DNA of 25,733 nucleotides from Candidatus Gastranaerophilales bacterium (lineage in GTDB: Bacteria; Cyanobacteriota; Vampirovibrionia; Gastranaerophilales; Gastranaerophilaceae). The stretch lies in contig CALVEE010000035.1 in assembly GCA_944326495.1 (NCBI GenBank), positions 1 to 25,733 on the forward strand, written 5' to 3'. Under the pieces are notes generated by a model. It was not told the DNA's origin. It did not search any database and saw nothing but the letters and a program-made list of their open reading frames with translations. The translations under genes and the position numbers were made by a program. Positions 1 through 8,262 of the stretch are shown here, one piece after another. The first letter of the stretch is position 1. Each line of letters starts with the position of its first letter.

Positions 1-548
1 TATACGATGAGGAAGGTCATAGAGTCGAATTTGATTTGTATACTAACGCAGGAGTGCTGGAGCGTGAAGCTTTGGGAGTCATGATTAAGCAGGATTTAGA
101 AAACTTAGGGATGAAAGTTAACTTTAAACCTGTTGAATTTAATTCACTTGTAAATAAGCTTACAAATACTCATGACTGGGATATGGCAATTATGGGGCTT
201 ACAGGTTCACCATTAGAGCCTCATGACGGAAAAAACGTCTGGACTTCATCCGGCAGTCTCCATATGTTTAACCAGCGTCCGGCAAATTATGATAAAGACG
301 ACCGCCTTGAATGGGAAAAAGAACTTGATGAGATTTTCAGAAACGGAGCTTTGAAACTTACGTATGAAGAGCGGAAACCTTTGTATGACAGGTATCAAAC
401 GATTATTTATGACCAGAAACCTATAATTTATCTTTATTCGCCGATTAGAATTATGGCAATAAGAAAGAAGTTTAAGAATGTATTTCCGACTTCACTCAGC
501 GGATTAATTTATAATTTGGATGAAATCTATATTGAGGAGCAGAATTGA
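1..548 (+). CDS. ABC transporter solute-binding protein, family 5 (DppA/OppA type), C-terminal part
   Basis: The reading frame is open from the first base (codon phase starts at base 3), so the gene begins before the window. About 182 C-terminal residues remain. They look like the end of the family 5 extracellular peptide-binding proteins: a region that places the ligand-facing lobe (VWTSSGSLHMFNQRPANYD), the acidic helix around NGALKLTYEERKPLYDRYQ, and a terminal YLYSPIRIMAIRKKFKN strand. The protein would sit at the outer face of the membrane and deliver oligopeptides to the two permeases encoded directly downstream. Its TGA stop (546-548) shares one base with the permease ATG, so the genes are translationally coupled. 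No signal peptide can be judged because the N-terminus is missing. The substrate (dipeptide, oligopeptide, nickel or other) cannot be decided from this fragment. Confidence 0.85.
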   Translation, partial: YDEEGHRVEFDLYTNAGVLEREALGVMIKQDLENLGMKVNFKPVEFNSLVNKLTNTHDWDMAIMGLTGSPLEPHDGKNVWTSSGSLHMFNQRPANYDKDDRLEWEKELDEIFRNGALKLTYEERKPLYDRYQTIIYDQKPIIYLYSPIRIMAIRKKFKNVFPTSLSGLIYNLDEIYIEEQN

Positions 549-1531
549 TGGAGTTTTTCAGATATATTTCAAAAAGGATTTTGCAGGTTATACCGCTTTT
601 AATAATAGTGTCGATTATAAGCTTTTTTATAATCCGCTTATCTCCTGTTGACCCGCTTGCGGAATTAAGATTAAATCCGTCAATTTCGCAGGAAACTCTC
701 GATAAAGAAATGAAGAGGCTTAATCTCGATAAACCGATTTATATTCAGTATATCTCGTGGGCAAAATCTTTTATCAAAGGGGATTTAGGATATACTTCCG
801 CCGGAGAAAAAGTTTCTGTGAAGCTAAAAGAAAGAATTCCAAATACATTACTGCTCACTGTAATCGTAATTTTCATGACCTGGGCTGTCGGGCTTCCGCT
901 CGGCATACTTGCGGCAGTGCATAAGGAAACGGCTTTTGACAGGATGCTTACGGTAATTTCAAGTATCGGAATGGCAATACCTTCGTTTTTCTTTGCAATA
1001 CTGCTTTTGATTTTTGCGGTTAAAACCGGCTGGTTTCCTGTCGGCGGGCTTACGAGCTGGAATTTTTCGGAGATGAGTTTCGGGGGTAAAATATTGGATA
1101 TTTCAAAGCACCTTGTCCTACCCGTAATTGTTCTGTTTACGATTTCGCTTTCCGGGCTTCAAAGACAGATGAGAGCCAATATGCTTGAAGTTTTAGACAG
1201 CGACTATGTAAAATTTGCACGCGCTAAAGGTTTGAGCGAAGGAAAAGTTCTGTTTAAGCACGCACTAAGAAATGCGATTAATCCAATGATAACGCTTCTG
1301 GGGTTTGAGTTTGCAGGACTTCTTAGCGGAGCGGCTCTTACTGAATATGTTTTCCAATACCCTGGGCTCGGAAGGCTTATTCTGGAAGCCGTTATGAAAT
1401 CTGATATAAACCTTGTTATGGCCTCTCTAATGATGGGAACAATTATGCTGATTTTAGGGAACCTCATTGCAGATATTCTCCTTATGATAACCGACCCGAG
1501 AGTAAGAGGAGGCGCAAATGGAAGTGATTAA
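548..1531 (+). CDS. dppB: Peptide ABC transporter permease, DppB/OppB family
   Basis: Inner-membrane subunit that forms half of the translocation pore of a peptide importer. The N-terminus (YISKRILQVIPLLIIVSIIS) is the canonical first helix of DppB proteins. The binding-protein-dependent transport signature (EAA loop) is visible near residues 221-247 as DYVKFARAKGLSEGKVLFKH followed by a conserved N-P. About six membrane helices are apparent and the length (327 residues) is normal. I chose ATG 548 over TTG 545 because the AGGAG at 535-539 then lies 8 bases upstream. It overlaps the preceding TGA by one base and the following permease by 14 bases. The matching ATPases (DppD/DppF) are not in the window. 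Confidence 0.92.
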   Translation: MEFFRYISKRILQVIPLLIIVSIISFFIIRLSPVDPLAELRLNPSISQETLDKEMKRLNLDKPIYIQYISWAKSFIKGDLGYTSAGEKVSVKLKERIPNTLLLTVIVIFMTWAVGLPLGILAAVHKETAFDRMLTVISSIGMAIPSFFFAILLLIFAVKTGWFPVGGLTSWNFSEMSFGGKILDISKHLVLPVIVLFTISLSGLQRQMRANMLEVLDSDYVKFARAKGLSEGKVLFKHALRNAINPMITLLGFEFAGLLSGAALTEYVFQYPGLGRLILEAVMKSDINLVMASLMMGTIMLILGNLIADILLMITDPRVRGGANGSD

Positions 1532-2543
1532 AAAGATTTTCCGGGATAAATTTGCAAGGACGGCTTTTATTATATTGTTTCTCTTGTATCTCATAATACT
1601 GTTTGCGGATTTTATTGCGCCTTATTCAAATACTTATTCAAACAGAGACATGGCTTATGCTCCGCCTTCTAAAATCTATACAATAAATGAATGCGGAAAA
1701 ATTTCATGGCCTTATACGTATAATTATGTAAGAGAATATAATCCTGTTCTTATGCAGACAGTATTTAAGCAGGATAGGAGCCAAAAATATTATATAAAAC
1801 CCTTTAAAAACGGGCACTTATTCGGGGTTGAAGAAGGAGGGCAAGTTTATCTTCTGGGAACTGATATAAACGGCCGTGACGTATTCTCCCGCCTGCTTTT
1901 TGGAGGAAGAATTTCAATGACGGTAGGATTCTTAGCTCTGCTTGTCGTTTTCCCGATAGGGCTTTTGTATGGCGGGATTTCAGGATACTTTGGCGGAATT
2001 GTTGACACTCTGATGATGAGGTTTGCAGAAGCTGTTATGGCAATTCCAAGCTTTTATCTGCTCATTATACTTGCAGCAATTCTGCCAAGCGGAATGACAA
2101 GCGTACAGAGGTTTGCGCTCATTGTAATAATTCTTGCGCTAATCGGCTGGGCGGGATTTGCAAGAGTTGTAAGAGGCATGGTGCTTTCTATAAAGAACGA
2201 AGAGTTTGTCCAAGCCGAAAAAACAATGGGGGCTTCCAACCTGCGGATTATTTTAAGACATATTTTACCCCAGACAACAAGCTATGTAATAATAGCAATG
2301 ACTTTAAGCGTTCCTTCTTATATTCTGGCAGAATCAGGATTAAGCTTTCTAGGGCTTGGAATACAGCAGCCGGATGCAAGCTGGGGTAATATGCTTAAAG
2401 AAGCGCAGGAATTTACGAATATTTTATACAGACCTTGGCTTCTTACACCCGGGGTTTTAATATTTATAGCTGTACTTTCTTTTAATATCCTTGGAGATGC
2501 TATACGTGATATCTTAGATCCAAAATCTCAAAAGAGAATATAA
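1518..2543 (+). CDS. dppC: Peptide ABC transporter permease, DppC/OppC family
   Basis: Second pore subunit of the peptide importer. The start ATG is preceded by AGGAGG within the end of dppB. After the first membrane helix there is a long extracytoplasmic segment of roughly 90 residues (about 35-120), ending in the family hallmark LLGTDINGRDVFSRLLFGGR. The EAA loop is at about residues 232-257 (EEFVQAEKTMGASNLRIILR). The C-terminus (LSFNILGDAIRDILDPKSQK) is typical of the family, as is the 341-residue length. The gene is last in its operon: a hairpin follows, so any dppD/dppF homologues must be encoded elsewhere. Confidence 0.92.
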   Translation: MEVIKKIFRDKFARTAFIILFLLYLIILFADFIAPYSNTYSNRDMAYAPPSKIYTINECGKISWPYTYNYVREYNPVLMQTVFKQDRSQKYYIKPFKNGHLFGVEEGGQVYLLGTDINGRDVFSRLLFGGRISMTVGFLALLVVFPIGLLYGGISGYFGGIVDTLMMRFAEAVMAIPSFYLLIILAAILPSGMTSVQRFALIVIILALIGWAGFARVVRGMVLSIKNEEFVQAEKTMGASNLRIILRHILPQTTSYVIIAMTLSVPSYILAESGLSFLGLGIQQPDASWGNMLKEAQEFTNILYRPWLLTPGVLIFIAVLSFNILGDAIRDILDPKSQKRI

Positions 2544-2581
2544 AAAAGGCTTCCGGATAATGTTTTAATCATCCGGAAGTC
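2542..2581 (-). terminator. Rho-independent terminator for the helical-repeat protein gene, possibly bidirectional
   Basis: CTTCCGGAT (2550-2558) pairs perfectly with ATCCGGAAG (2571-2579) around a 12-base loop. Read on the minus strand, the hairpin is followed by a run of six T (complement of the A run at 2542-2547), as in an intrinsic terminator. On the plus strand no T run follows, so termination of the permease operon by the same hairpin is likely to be weaker. Confidence 0.8.
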
Positions 2582-2599
2582 CTATCATAGAGTTTCAAA

Positions 2600-5227
2600 T
2601 TACTTTCTTAGGATATCGTCCAAATTTCCAATAATACCTTCATGATTTCCACCACAATTGCATTCACAAGTTACCTTGCCTTTAATATCAACTGTTACAT
2701 TGTGATCTGTAATTGCAGCCAGGATATCATCAAGTTTGGCCATCAATGCAGAATCATCATATGTAGAATCCTTGATATTATTTAGAATATTGATAATCGT
2801 ATCCATTTTAGCCAAAATTGCCTCATCATTTGCTGTTGAAATATTCTTGAATTCATTTAATGCATTCAGGATGGCTGTTGTGTTAGCATCATTCTTATCC
2901 ATCTTTGCAAGAATTTCATTCTTAGCAGTTTCGATTGTTACATTGATAACATCCATTTTGCCGTCAATGCTTTCAAGTAGTCCGTTGTTTTTAGAAGTTA
3001 ACTGCAACAATGCGCTGAGCATTTTCTCGACTGATGATAAATCTACATTACCATTACCGCCGCCTTCAATTTTGATGTTTGCAATAGCATCAATAATTGC
3101 CTTGGCTTCAGCCTTTCTGTTACTATCCATACTATCCAGCTTTTCAAGTACTTTGTTGAGTAATTCCATAACAGCTTTGCCTGTATCAGAACCGCTATTT
3201 GCGACATTCAGGATTTGAGTTAATTTACCGGAGATATCAGCTCCAAGGGTCTTGATTGCATTAAGTATTTCATTTCCAAGAGCCTTGCCTTCTTCGCCGT
3301 ATTTTTCGACATTACTGTCAATCTTGGCAAGCAGCTGTGCAATTGCATCAAGTTTTTCACCATTGTTACCGATACTTGCAAGAATATCATTAAGAACAGT
3401 AGTTGAGCTTGTTCCTAAATCTTCAAGAACTTTTAATACATTTTGCTGGAATTTCTCATCCCGGTTTTGGATTTTTGCAAGTAGTTGTGCAATTGCATCT
3501 AATTTAGCGTCACTGCCCTGTGCTGTTTCAAGAAGTTTAAATACAACATCTCCATATTTTGCAACCATGTCAAGGACTTTTTGCTGGAATTCCAAATTCT
3601 GATTTTGAATTTTGTTAAGGAAGGAATTAACATCGTCAATTTTGTCACCATTTTTGCTGATTGCTTCAATGATAGCTTTTATATCTTCTTTTGATACACC
3701 ATTTTCCATCATTTCTAAAAGTTTAGCCAGCATTTGGTTTGTAATGTCTGCTTTAGCGTTGCCTTCCTCTACAAGCTGGGCTAATTTTTCTAATGCTGCC
3801 TGTACATCTTTATCATTATTAAATGCCTGATTAATTTGATCAACAATTACATCGAGTTTTGAATCAATGCTTGCCAACAATTCTAGCATTTTATTAAGTT
3901 TTTCGGCGTCAGAAATATTAGAATTTTGAATTTCATCAAGTTTTGCTAAAATATCAGCCTGAATTTCACCATTAGCCTGCAGCTGTGCAAACAGATTTGT
4001 AACCATAGACATTACTTGTGTTAATGATTCATTACCACTGTTGATTGCATCAAGAATTGCCTGCAAATCTTCTTTATAATCAGGGTTTTCTGCAACAAGA
4101 GCTGTAAGAACATCTACACTGTTTTGCAGACTAATTATTGCAGATAATACATCTTCTGTTCCTGATGTAATAGAATCCCTAATATCTGTCAACAATTGAT
4201 TATTTTCTGTCATTGAATAAACCAATTTTGTTAAGATCCAGCTGTGTTCGCCGACAAGTTCTTTAATTTCTTCAAGAGTTGCCCCTTGCTTAATAGCATT
4301 TTCGAGAATTTGGGCTAATAGATTATTAGTAACAACCTGCCCTTCTTTTAGAGCCTGGATAGCCTCTTCTAAAGACGAATTCGGTGTTATTGTAATTGCG
4401 ACATTCTGCGAAATATTCTTTGGAGCATCATCTTTTTCAAAACAACTAGTCATTGTAGTAGCTGCTATAACTCCGGCGGCAGGCACTGCAGCTTTTTGCA
4501 ATAGAGAACTAATCTTAGGCAAGTCTTTTGCATACTTAACAACACCGGCACCGCCTGCAAACATCAATGCAATATCTGCTGCATTCACACCGTCTACAGC
4601 ATCAGCAAATCCCTCTAATAAAGCTCTTTCTGTTCCTGTATAATTTTGAGCCGCAGCTCTTATTTTATCAGACGACCAGTCGCCAAATTTTTCTACAGCT
4701 TCTACAGCATCAGCAGCAAATCCTACGCCCATAACATAACTTGCAACTTTTCCTACTGTATCGGAGCCGGTTGTATAGCTAACGCCATCTTCTATGTTTT
4801 GAGCGGTATCTTTAACAATATCTGTTGCAGATTTAGTTGCAGCACCTACCATAGCTCCAGCAGTTTCTACAAAACCCTCGCTATTATTCCACGCATTCGT
4901 AAAGTTTTGCGCATAACCGCTGACATTATCTTTTACTCTATTCCAAGCTTTTGACCAAAAACCAGATTCTTCTTTACCTGCTTCCTTGCTTTCTTTTTTT
5001 ACTGTTTGAGAAAATTGTAATTTGCCGTCTTCGCTTTTCCCTTTATTAATAAGTACACAATCTCCTATTTGTACTTCGCCTGATGAAAATGCTTTGTTCA
5101 GTGCCTCTTGCTCCTGGGCTGTCAAACCCAGCTTTTTTGCCTCCTGATCATTAATCCGGCCGTCTTTTAATGCTGAAATAATCTTCTGTGCTTCTTCCGG
5201 ATTTAATTTGTTAAAATCAATTCCCAT
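2600..5227 (-). CDS. Large helical-repeat protein of unknown function with internal lipobox-like motif and C-terminal CxCxC
   Basis: I do not recognise a named family. The 875 residues fall into three parts. Residues 1-60 hold a short helix-loop-helix (LKDGRINDQEAKKLGLTAQE) that recalls EF-hand/dockerin segments, with no N-terminal signal peptide. Residues 90-262 are Ala/Gly-rich with hydrophobic stretches, ending in AAGVIAATTMTSC, which resembles a lipoprotein signal h-region and lipobox (Cys262) but lies internally. Residues 285-835 are long amphipathic helices with recurring units such as KLDAIAQLLAKI (twice) and related LxxILxxI heptads, as in tape-measure or coiled-coil surface proteins. 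The C-terminus has Cys854, Cys856 and Cys858 (CECNCGG), possibly a metal site or crosslink. The start follows AAAGGAG (minus strand, 5239-5245) 11 bases upstream. It stands alone between the permease operon and a small gene, with its own terminator. A filamentous, adhesin-like or phage-derived structural role is only inference. Confidence 0.8.
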   Translation of the reverse strand: MGIDFNKLNPEEAQKIISALKDGRINDQEAKKLGLTAQEQEALNKAFSSGEVQIGDCVLINKGKSEDGKLQFSQTVKKESKEAGKEESGFWSKAWNRVKDNVSGYAQNFTNAWNNSEGFVETAGAMVGAATKSATDIVKDTAQNIEDGVSYTTGSDTVGKVASYVMGVGFAADAVEAVEKFGDWSSDKIRAAAQNYTGTERALLEGFADAVDGVNAADIALMFAGGAGVVKYAKDLPKISSLLQKAAVPAAGVIAATTMTSCFEKDDAPKNISQNVAITITPNSSLEEAIQALKEGQVVTNNLLAQILENAIKQGATLEEIKELVGEHSWILTKLVYSMTENNQLLTDIRDSITSGTEDVLSAIISLQNSVDVLTALVAENPDYKEDLQAILDAINSGNESLTQVMSMVTNLFAQLQANGEIQADILAKLDEIQNSNISDAEKLNKMLELLASIDSKLDVIVDQINQAFNNDKDVQAALEKLAQLVEEGNAKADITNQMLAKLLEMMENGVSKEDIKAIIEAISKNGDKIDDVNSFLNKIQNQNLEFQQKVLDMVAKYGDVVFKLLETAQGSDAKLDAIAQLLAKIQNRDEKFQQNVLKVLEDLGTSSTTVLNDILASIGNNGEKLDAIAQLLAKIDSNVEKYGEEGKALGNEILNAIKTLGADISGKLTQILNVANSGSDTGKAVMELLNKVLEKLDSMDSNRKAEAKAIIDAIANIKIEGGGNGNVDLSSVEKMLSALLQLTSKNNGLLESIDGKMDVINVTIETAKNEILAKMDKNDANTTAILNALNEFKNISTANDEAILAKMDTIINILNNIKDSTYDDSALMAKLDDILAAITDHNVTVDIKGKVTCECNCGGNHEGIIGNLDDILRK

Positions 5228-5435
5228 AGTAGTTAGTACTCCTTTCTTTTATTTTCATAACAATACAATCCTACTTTTTTCATGGTTAACGGCATTTTTT
5301 TGAAAAACTTTAGGAAATTTTAAAGGTTTGTTACAAAAATTTACATTAAGAGCTCTATCACATAAAAAATAATACTCTAAAAGATTGATTGCAAAATTTC
5401 TCCGAAGGTCTTATTCTTATTTTAAGAGGTCTTTT
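5228..5435. other. Divergent intergenic region
   Basis: About 208 AT-rich bases between the divergent starts of the helical-repeat gene and the small basic protein gene. Apart from the ribosome binding site of the minus-strand gene (5239-5245) I see no confident promoter pair, hairpin or repeat. TTTACA at 5340-5345 could be a plus-strand -35, but the element 17 bases downstream is a poor -10. Confidence 0.4.
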
Positions 5436-5672
5436 GTGAATAAACATCATTTAATAAAACAAATTAAGCATAAAGAATTACAAATAAAAAAACTACATTT
5501 ACACCAATCATCTTCTGATGTATGCAATCAGCTGTATAACAGTTTGGTATTGGAAAAAGCTATTCTGAAAAAAGAGCTGGAAAATCTTGAAAAAAATCCG
5601 GTATTAGAGAAAATAAAGAAAATTTTTAACAAAAAAGAAAAGCTTATTTGTGATTATTTTAAAAGTGTTTAA
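5436..5672 (+). CDS. Small basic coiled-coil protein, hypothetical
   Basis: A 78-residue Lys/His-rich protein beginning MNKHHLIKQIKHKELQ, predicted to be almost entirely helical with a coiled-coil pattern (LEKAILKKELENLEK). No domain recognised. The frame stays open upstream to a TTG at 5385, but GTG 5436 is preferred because AAGAGG (5424-5429) lies 6 bases before it. It ends 53 bases before the transketolase gene, which has its own promoter, so the two need not be co-transcribed. A small cytoplasmic nucleic-acid- or membrane-associated protein is possible, but that is a guess. It could also be a chance frame. Confidence 0.5.
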   Translation: MNKHHLIKQIKHKELQIKKLHLHQSSSDVCNQLYNSLVLEKAILKKELENLEKNPVLEKIKKIFNKKEKLICDYFKSV

Positions 5673-5677
5673 ATTTT

Positions 5678-5707
5678 TTGTAAGATTTTCATGGTTTATG
5701 ATATAAT
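5678..5707 (+). promoter_or_regulatory. Sigma-70-type promoter for the transketolase-ftsEX operon
   Basis: TTGTAA at 5678-5683, an 18-base spacer, then a consensus TATAAT at 5702-5707. The expected start of transcription, near 5714, leaves a very short leader containing the AAGAAGGGG ribosome binding site before ATG 5726. Found by eye; not tested. Confidence 0.6.
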
Positions 5708-5725
5708 TCTATAAGAAGGGGAATT

Positions 5726-6673
5726 ATGCTAAAGATAAACTATGATTTAAAAAAATCCATACGGGGAGCATTTGGAGAAGAATTAGCTGAATTAGGAGCA
5801 AAAAATTCTGACATTGTTGCTTTAGATGCTGATTTATCAGGGTCTACACAAACATCACTATTTGCAAAAGCTTTCCCTGAAAGATTTTTTGATGTAGGAA
5901 TAGCAGAGCAAGATTTGATGACAACAGCTCTGGGGTTATCTTTAACCGGCAAAATCCCATTTACTGCAACATTTGCGGTATTTGCGACAGGAAGGGCTTA
6001 TGATCAGATTAGAAATTCAATCTGCTATCAAAAAGCTAATGTTAAAATTATAGGCGCCCACGGTGGAATTACTGTAGGCGAGGATGGAGCAAGCCATCAG
6101 GCGCTTGAGGATATCTCGCTTATGCGGGGGCTTCCAAATATGACTGTTATTGTTCCGGGGGATTACGAGCAGACAAGGCAGGCTGTAAGATTTGCCTCTG
6201 AATACAACGGGCCTGTTTATATAAGACTCTCCAGAATGAATGTGCCGGATGTATTTGACCGGAACTATAAATTCGACTTGAATAAAGCGGTTATACTAAA
6301 AGAAGGTGCTGATGTTACATTATTTACCTGCGGTGATATTCTTTCAGAAGTTATAAGAGCGGGTGAGATATTGGAGCAAAAAGGAATTTCGGCTGAAATC
6401 GTAAATATTCCGGTAATTAAACCGCTGGATAGAAAAACTGTTTTAGAAAGTGTTAATAAAACTAAACTTGCTGTAATAGTAGAAAATCACTCTATTATAG
6501 GCGGATTAGGTTCTGCTGTCTGCGAAGTTTTATCGGAAAATGTACCGCATAGAGCCGTTAGAATTGGAATTAACGATGTATTCGGCCAGAGCGGAAAACC
6601 GGATGAACTGCTTAAGTTTTACGGATTAGATGCTGAAAGTATTGCAAATAAGGTTATTGAGATAAAGAAATGA
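5726..6673 (+). CDS. Transketolase, C-terminal half (split-type subunit)
   Basis: A 315-residue protein covering the pyrimidine-binding (PYR) and C-terminal domains of transketolase-family enzymes, which transfer two-carbon units using thiamine diphosphate. The motif DVGIAEQD contains Glu61, the expected residue contacting the cofactor N1'. GAHGGITVGEDGASHQA and LRGLPNMTVIVPGD-like segments are typical of the split transketolase B subunit. Such subunits need a separate N-terminal (diphosphate-binding) partner, normally encoded immediately upstream. Here the upstream neighbour is an unrelated small gene and a promoter, so the partner is elsewhere. The gene overlaps ftsE by 4 bases (ATGA), indicating co-translation. 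A DXP-synthase-like role is less likely given the length and motifs. Confidence 0.88.
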   Translation: MLKINYDLKKSIRGAFGEELAELGAKNSDIVALDADLSGSTQTSLFAKAFPERFFDVGIAEQDLMTTALGLSLTGKIPFTATFAVFATGRAYDQIRNSICYQKANVKIIGAHGGITVGEDGASHQALEDISLMRGLPNMTVIVPGDYEQTRQAVRFASEYNGPVYIRLSRMNVPDVFDRNYKFDLNKAVILKEGADVTLFTCGDILSEVIRAGEILEQKGISAEIVNIPVIKPLDRKTVLESVNKTKLAVIVENHSIIGGLGSAVCEVLSENVPHRAVRIGINDVFGQSGKPDELLKFYGLDAESIANKVIEIKK

Positions 6674-7347
6674 TACAGTTAAGATCGGTTACAAAAAAAT
6701 ACAAAAATAATTATGCATTGAAAAATATTAATCTTGATATTTTATCAGGCGAGTTCGTATTCATAACAGGAGCTTCCGGTGCAGGGAAATCAACTCTTAT
6801 AAAAATGTTATACAAAGAAGAAACGCCGACAACCGGAACAGTTCTAATCGGCGGGATAAATATTGCAAACCTTCCTCCGGAGAAAGTACCTAATTTGAGA
6901 AGATGCATGGGAATTGTTTTTCAAGACTATAAACTTCTTCAAAACCAGACGGTTTATGATAATATTGCATACGTAATAAGGACTTTAGGTATAAGTTCTT
7001 CTGATATCAGAACCCGTGTCACAGGGGCGTTAAAGGTTGTCGGGTTATTAGATAAAGCAAAAGCTAAACCGAGCGAGCTTTCAGGCGGCGAACAGCAGAG
7101 AGTAAGTATTGCAAGAGCTCTTGTAAACGGCCCTCCGCTTCTTATCGCAGATGAGCCTACAGGAAATCTTGACCCTAAAAACTCTCTTGAAATTATGCAA
7201 ATTCTTGAACAGATTAACCAGAGAGGTATTACGGTAATTGTATAAACACACGATTACACTCTTGTAGACAGATTTAGAAAACGTGTTTTGACCCTTGATA
7301 AAGGCGAAATCGTAAGAGACATTCAGGCAGGTACTTATGGACAATAG
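6670..7347 (+). CDS. ftsE: Cell division ATP-binding protein FtsE, interrupted by an in-frame TAA
   Basis: ATPase of the FtsEX complex, which couples the septal ring to peptidoglycan hydrolase activation. Visible motifs: Walker A GASGAGKS (34-41), Q-loop FQDYKLLQN, ABC signature LSGGEQQRVSIARAL (from 137), Walker B LLIADEP with Asp161-Glu162, and the D-loop GNLDP. The intact frame runs 6670-7242 (191 residues) and meets TAA at 7243-7245. The same frame then continues THDYTLVDRFRKRVLTLDKG to TAG at 7345-7347. This is the normal end of FtsE, including the switch histidine, and it overlaps the ftsX start by 11 bases as expected. Full length would be 225 codons, the usual FtsE size. As written, the product lacks the H-loop and would probably be inactive. 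A sequence error is as likely as a real lesion. Confidence 0.9.
7243..7245 (+). other. In-frame premature stop (TAA) in ftsE
   Basis: The TAA sits between GITVIV and THD, where ABC ATPases have Ala or Ser before the switch-region Thr-His-Asp. A TCA (Ser) codon would become TAA by one C-to-A change; a GCA (Ala) codon needs two changes. No frameshift is needed, because the codons after the stop still read as FtsE. Confidence 0.85.
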
Positions 7348-8245
7348 CAGACAGCAGTTAAAAAAGACAGTAAAAAAACACATCCCGAAAGACTGGCTGT
7401 GTGAGCTGCGTATTGCATATAGAATTGTTATGGAAGCGGTTAACGATATCAGAAGAACCGGTATTATTAATCTTGTTATCATAACAACCATGGCTGCAAT
7501 TCTAACCCTGTTCGGAGTTTTGTTCAGATTTACACTTTCTCTTTCAACATTCGCTAATGAACTCGGTAATGTATTAGAGATATCAGTTTACCTGAAATCA
7601 AATACCGAACCTTCAATTGTAAAAGACAGGATTAAAGAGATTAAGCATGTAAAAGGTGTTACTTTAAAGACAAAAGAAGAGTCCTGGAACAGCTTAAAAC
7701 AAGAACTGGGCTTGCATGATGTAGCCAATCCTCTTCCTGACACTCTGCGGGTAAGAGTTGATAAACCTGAAAATATCGGGGAAGTTTTTAACCAGATTAA
7801 ACCTATTGCAGGGGTTGAGGATATAGGGTATGCTAAAGAATTAGCAAAAAAAATGCAAGTTTTAACAAATGTAGTGAATACTACGATGATTTTTGTTATA
7901 ATAATATCAGCAGCACTTACAATTACAATTATAAACAATACAATTCAGCTGGTAATCCAGTCCCGAAAGGACGAAATAGAAATTATGCGGCTTATGGGCG
8001 TGAGCAACTGGTATATTAAAACACCGCTTGTAATGCAAGGCGCGTTCTACGGTTTCGTTTCTTCCGTAATCGCAGTAATCCCGCTGAACTGGGTGCAGGG
8101 GCTGCTGATAAATGTACATAAGTTTTTCTTGATACCTACTCCACATTATGCGCAAAATATTGTTATAATAACATTGTTAATAATAGGTACGGCGTTCGGA
8201 GCAAGCGGAAGTTTGTTATCAATAAAAAAACATTTACAGGTATAA
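7337..8245 (+). CDS. ftsX: Cell division protein FtsX
   Basis: Membrane partner of FtsE in the FtsEX complex at the division septum. The 302 residues show the FtsX layout: a cytoplasmic N-terminal tail, the first membrane helix at about 46-67 (IINLVIITTMAAILTLFGVL), a roughly 100-residue extracytoplasmic loop (EISVYLKSNTEPSIVKDRIK onward) that would contact a murein hydrolase or its activator, and three more helices at about 175-300. The C-terminal block SRKDEIEIMRLMGVSNWYIK is the family hallmark. ATG 7337 lies inside the end of the ftsE frame, so translation of ftsX would normally be coupled to full-length ftsE and may be reduced by the upstream stop codon. No hydrolase gene follows. Confidence 0.93.
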   Translation: MDNSRQQLKKTVKKHIPKDWLCELRIAYRIVMEAVNDIRRTGIINLVIITTMAAILTLFGVLFRFTLSLSTFANELGNVLEISVYLKSNTEPSIVKDRIKEIKHVKGVTLKTKEESWNSLKQELGLHDVANPLPDTLRVRVDKPENIGEVFNQIKPIAGVEDIGYAKELAKKMQVLTNVVNTTMIFVIIISAALTITIINNTIQLVIQSRKDEIEIMRLMGVSNWYIKTPLVMQGAFYGFVSSVIAVIPLNWVQGLLINVHKFFLIPTPHYAQNIVIITLLIIGTAFGASGSLLSIKKHLQV

Positions 8246-8262
8246 TTATAAGGTGAATTAAT

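Noticed and set aside
2542..2581. Hairpin as terminator mainly for the peptide permease operon
   Set aside because: The T run follows the hairpin only on the minus strand, so it is assigned to the minus-strand gene.
2736..3830. Long plus-strand open frames antisense to the helical-repeat gene
   Set aside because: They are Ser/Leu-rich mirror images of the repetitive minus-strand codons, have no ribosome binding sites, and the minus-strand frame is complete with start signal and terminator.
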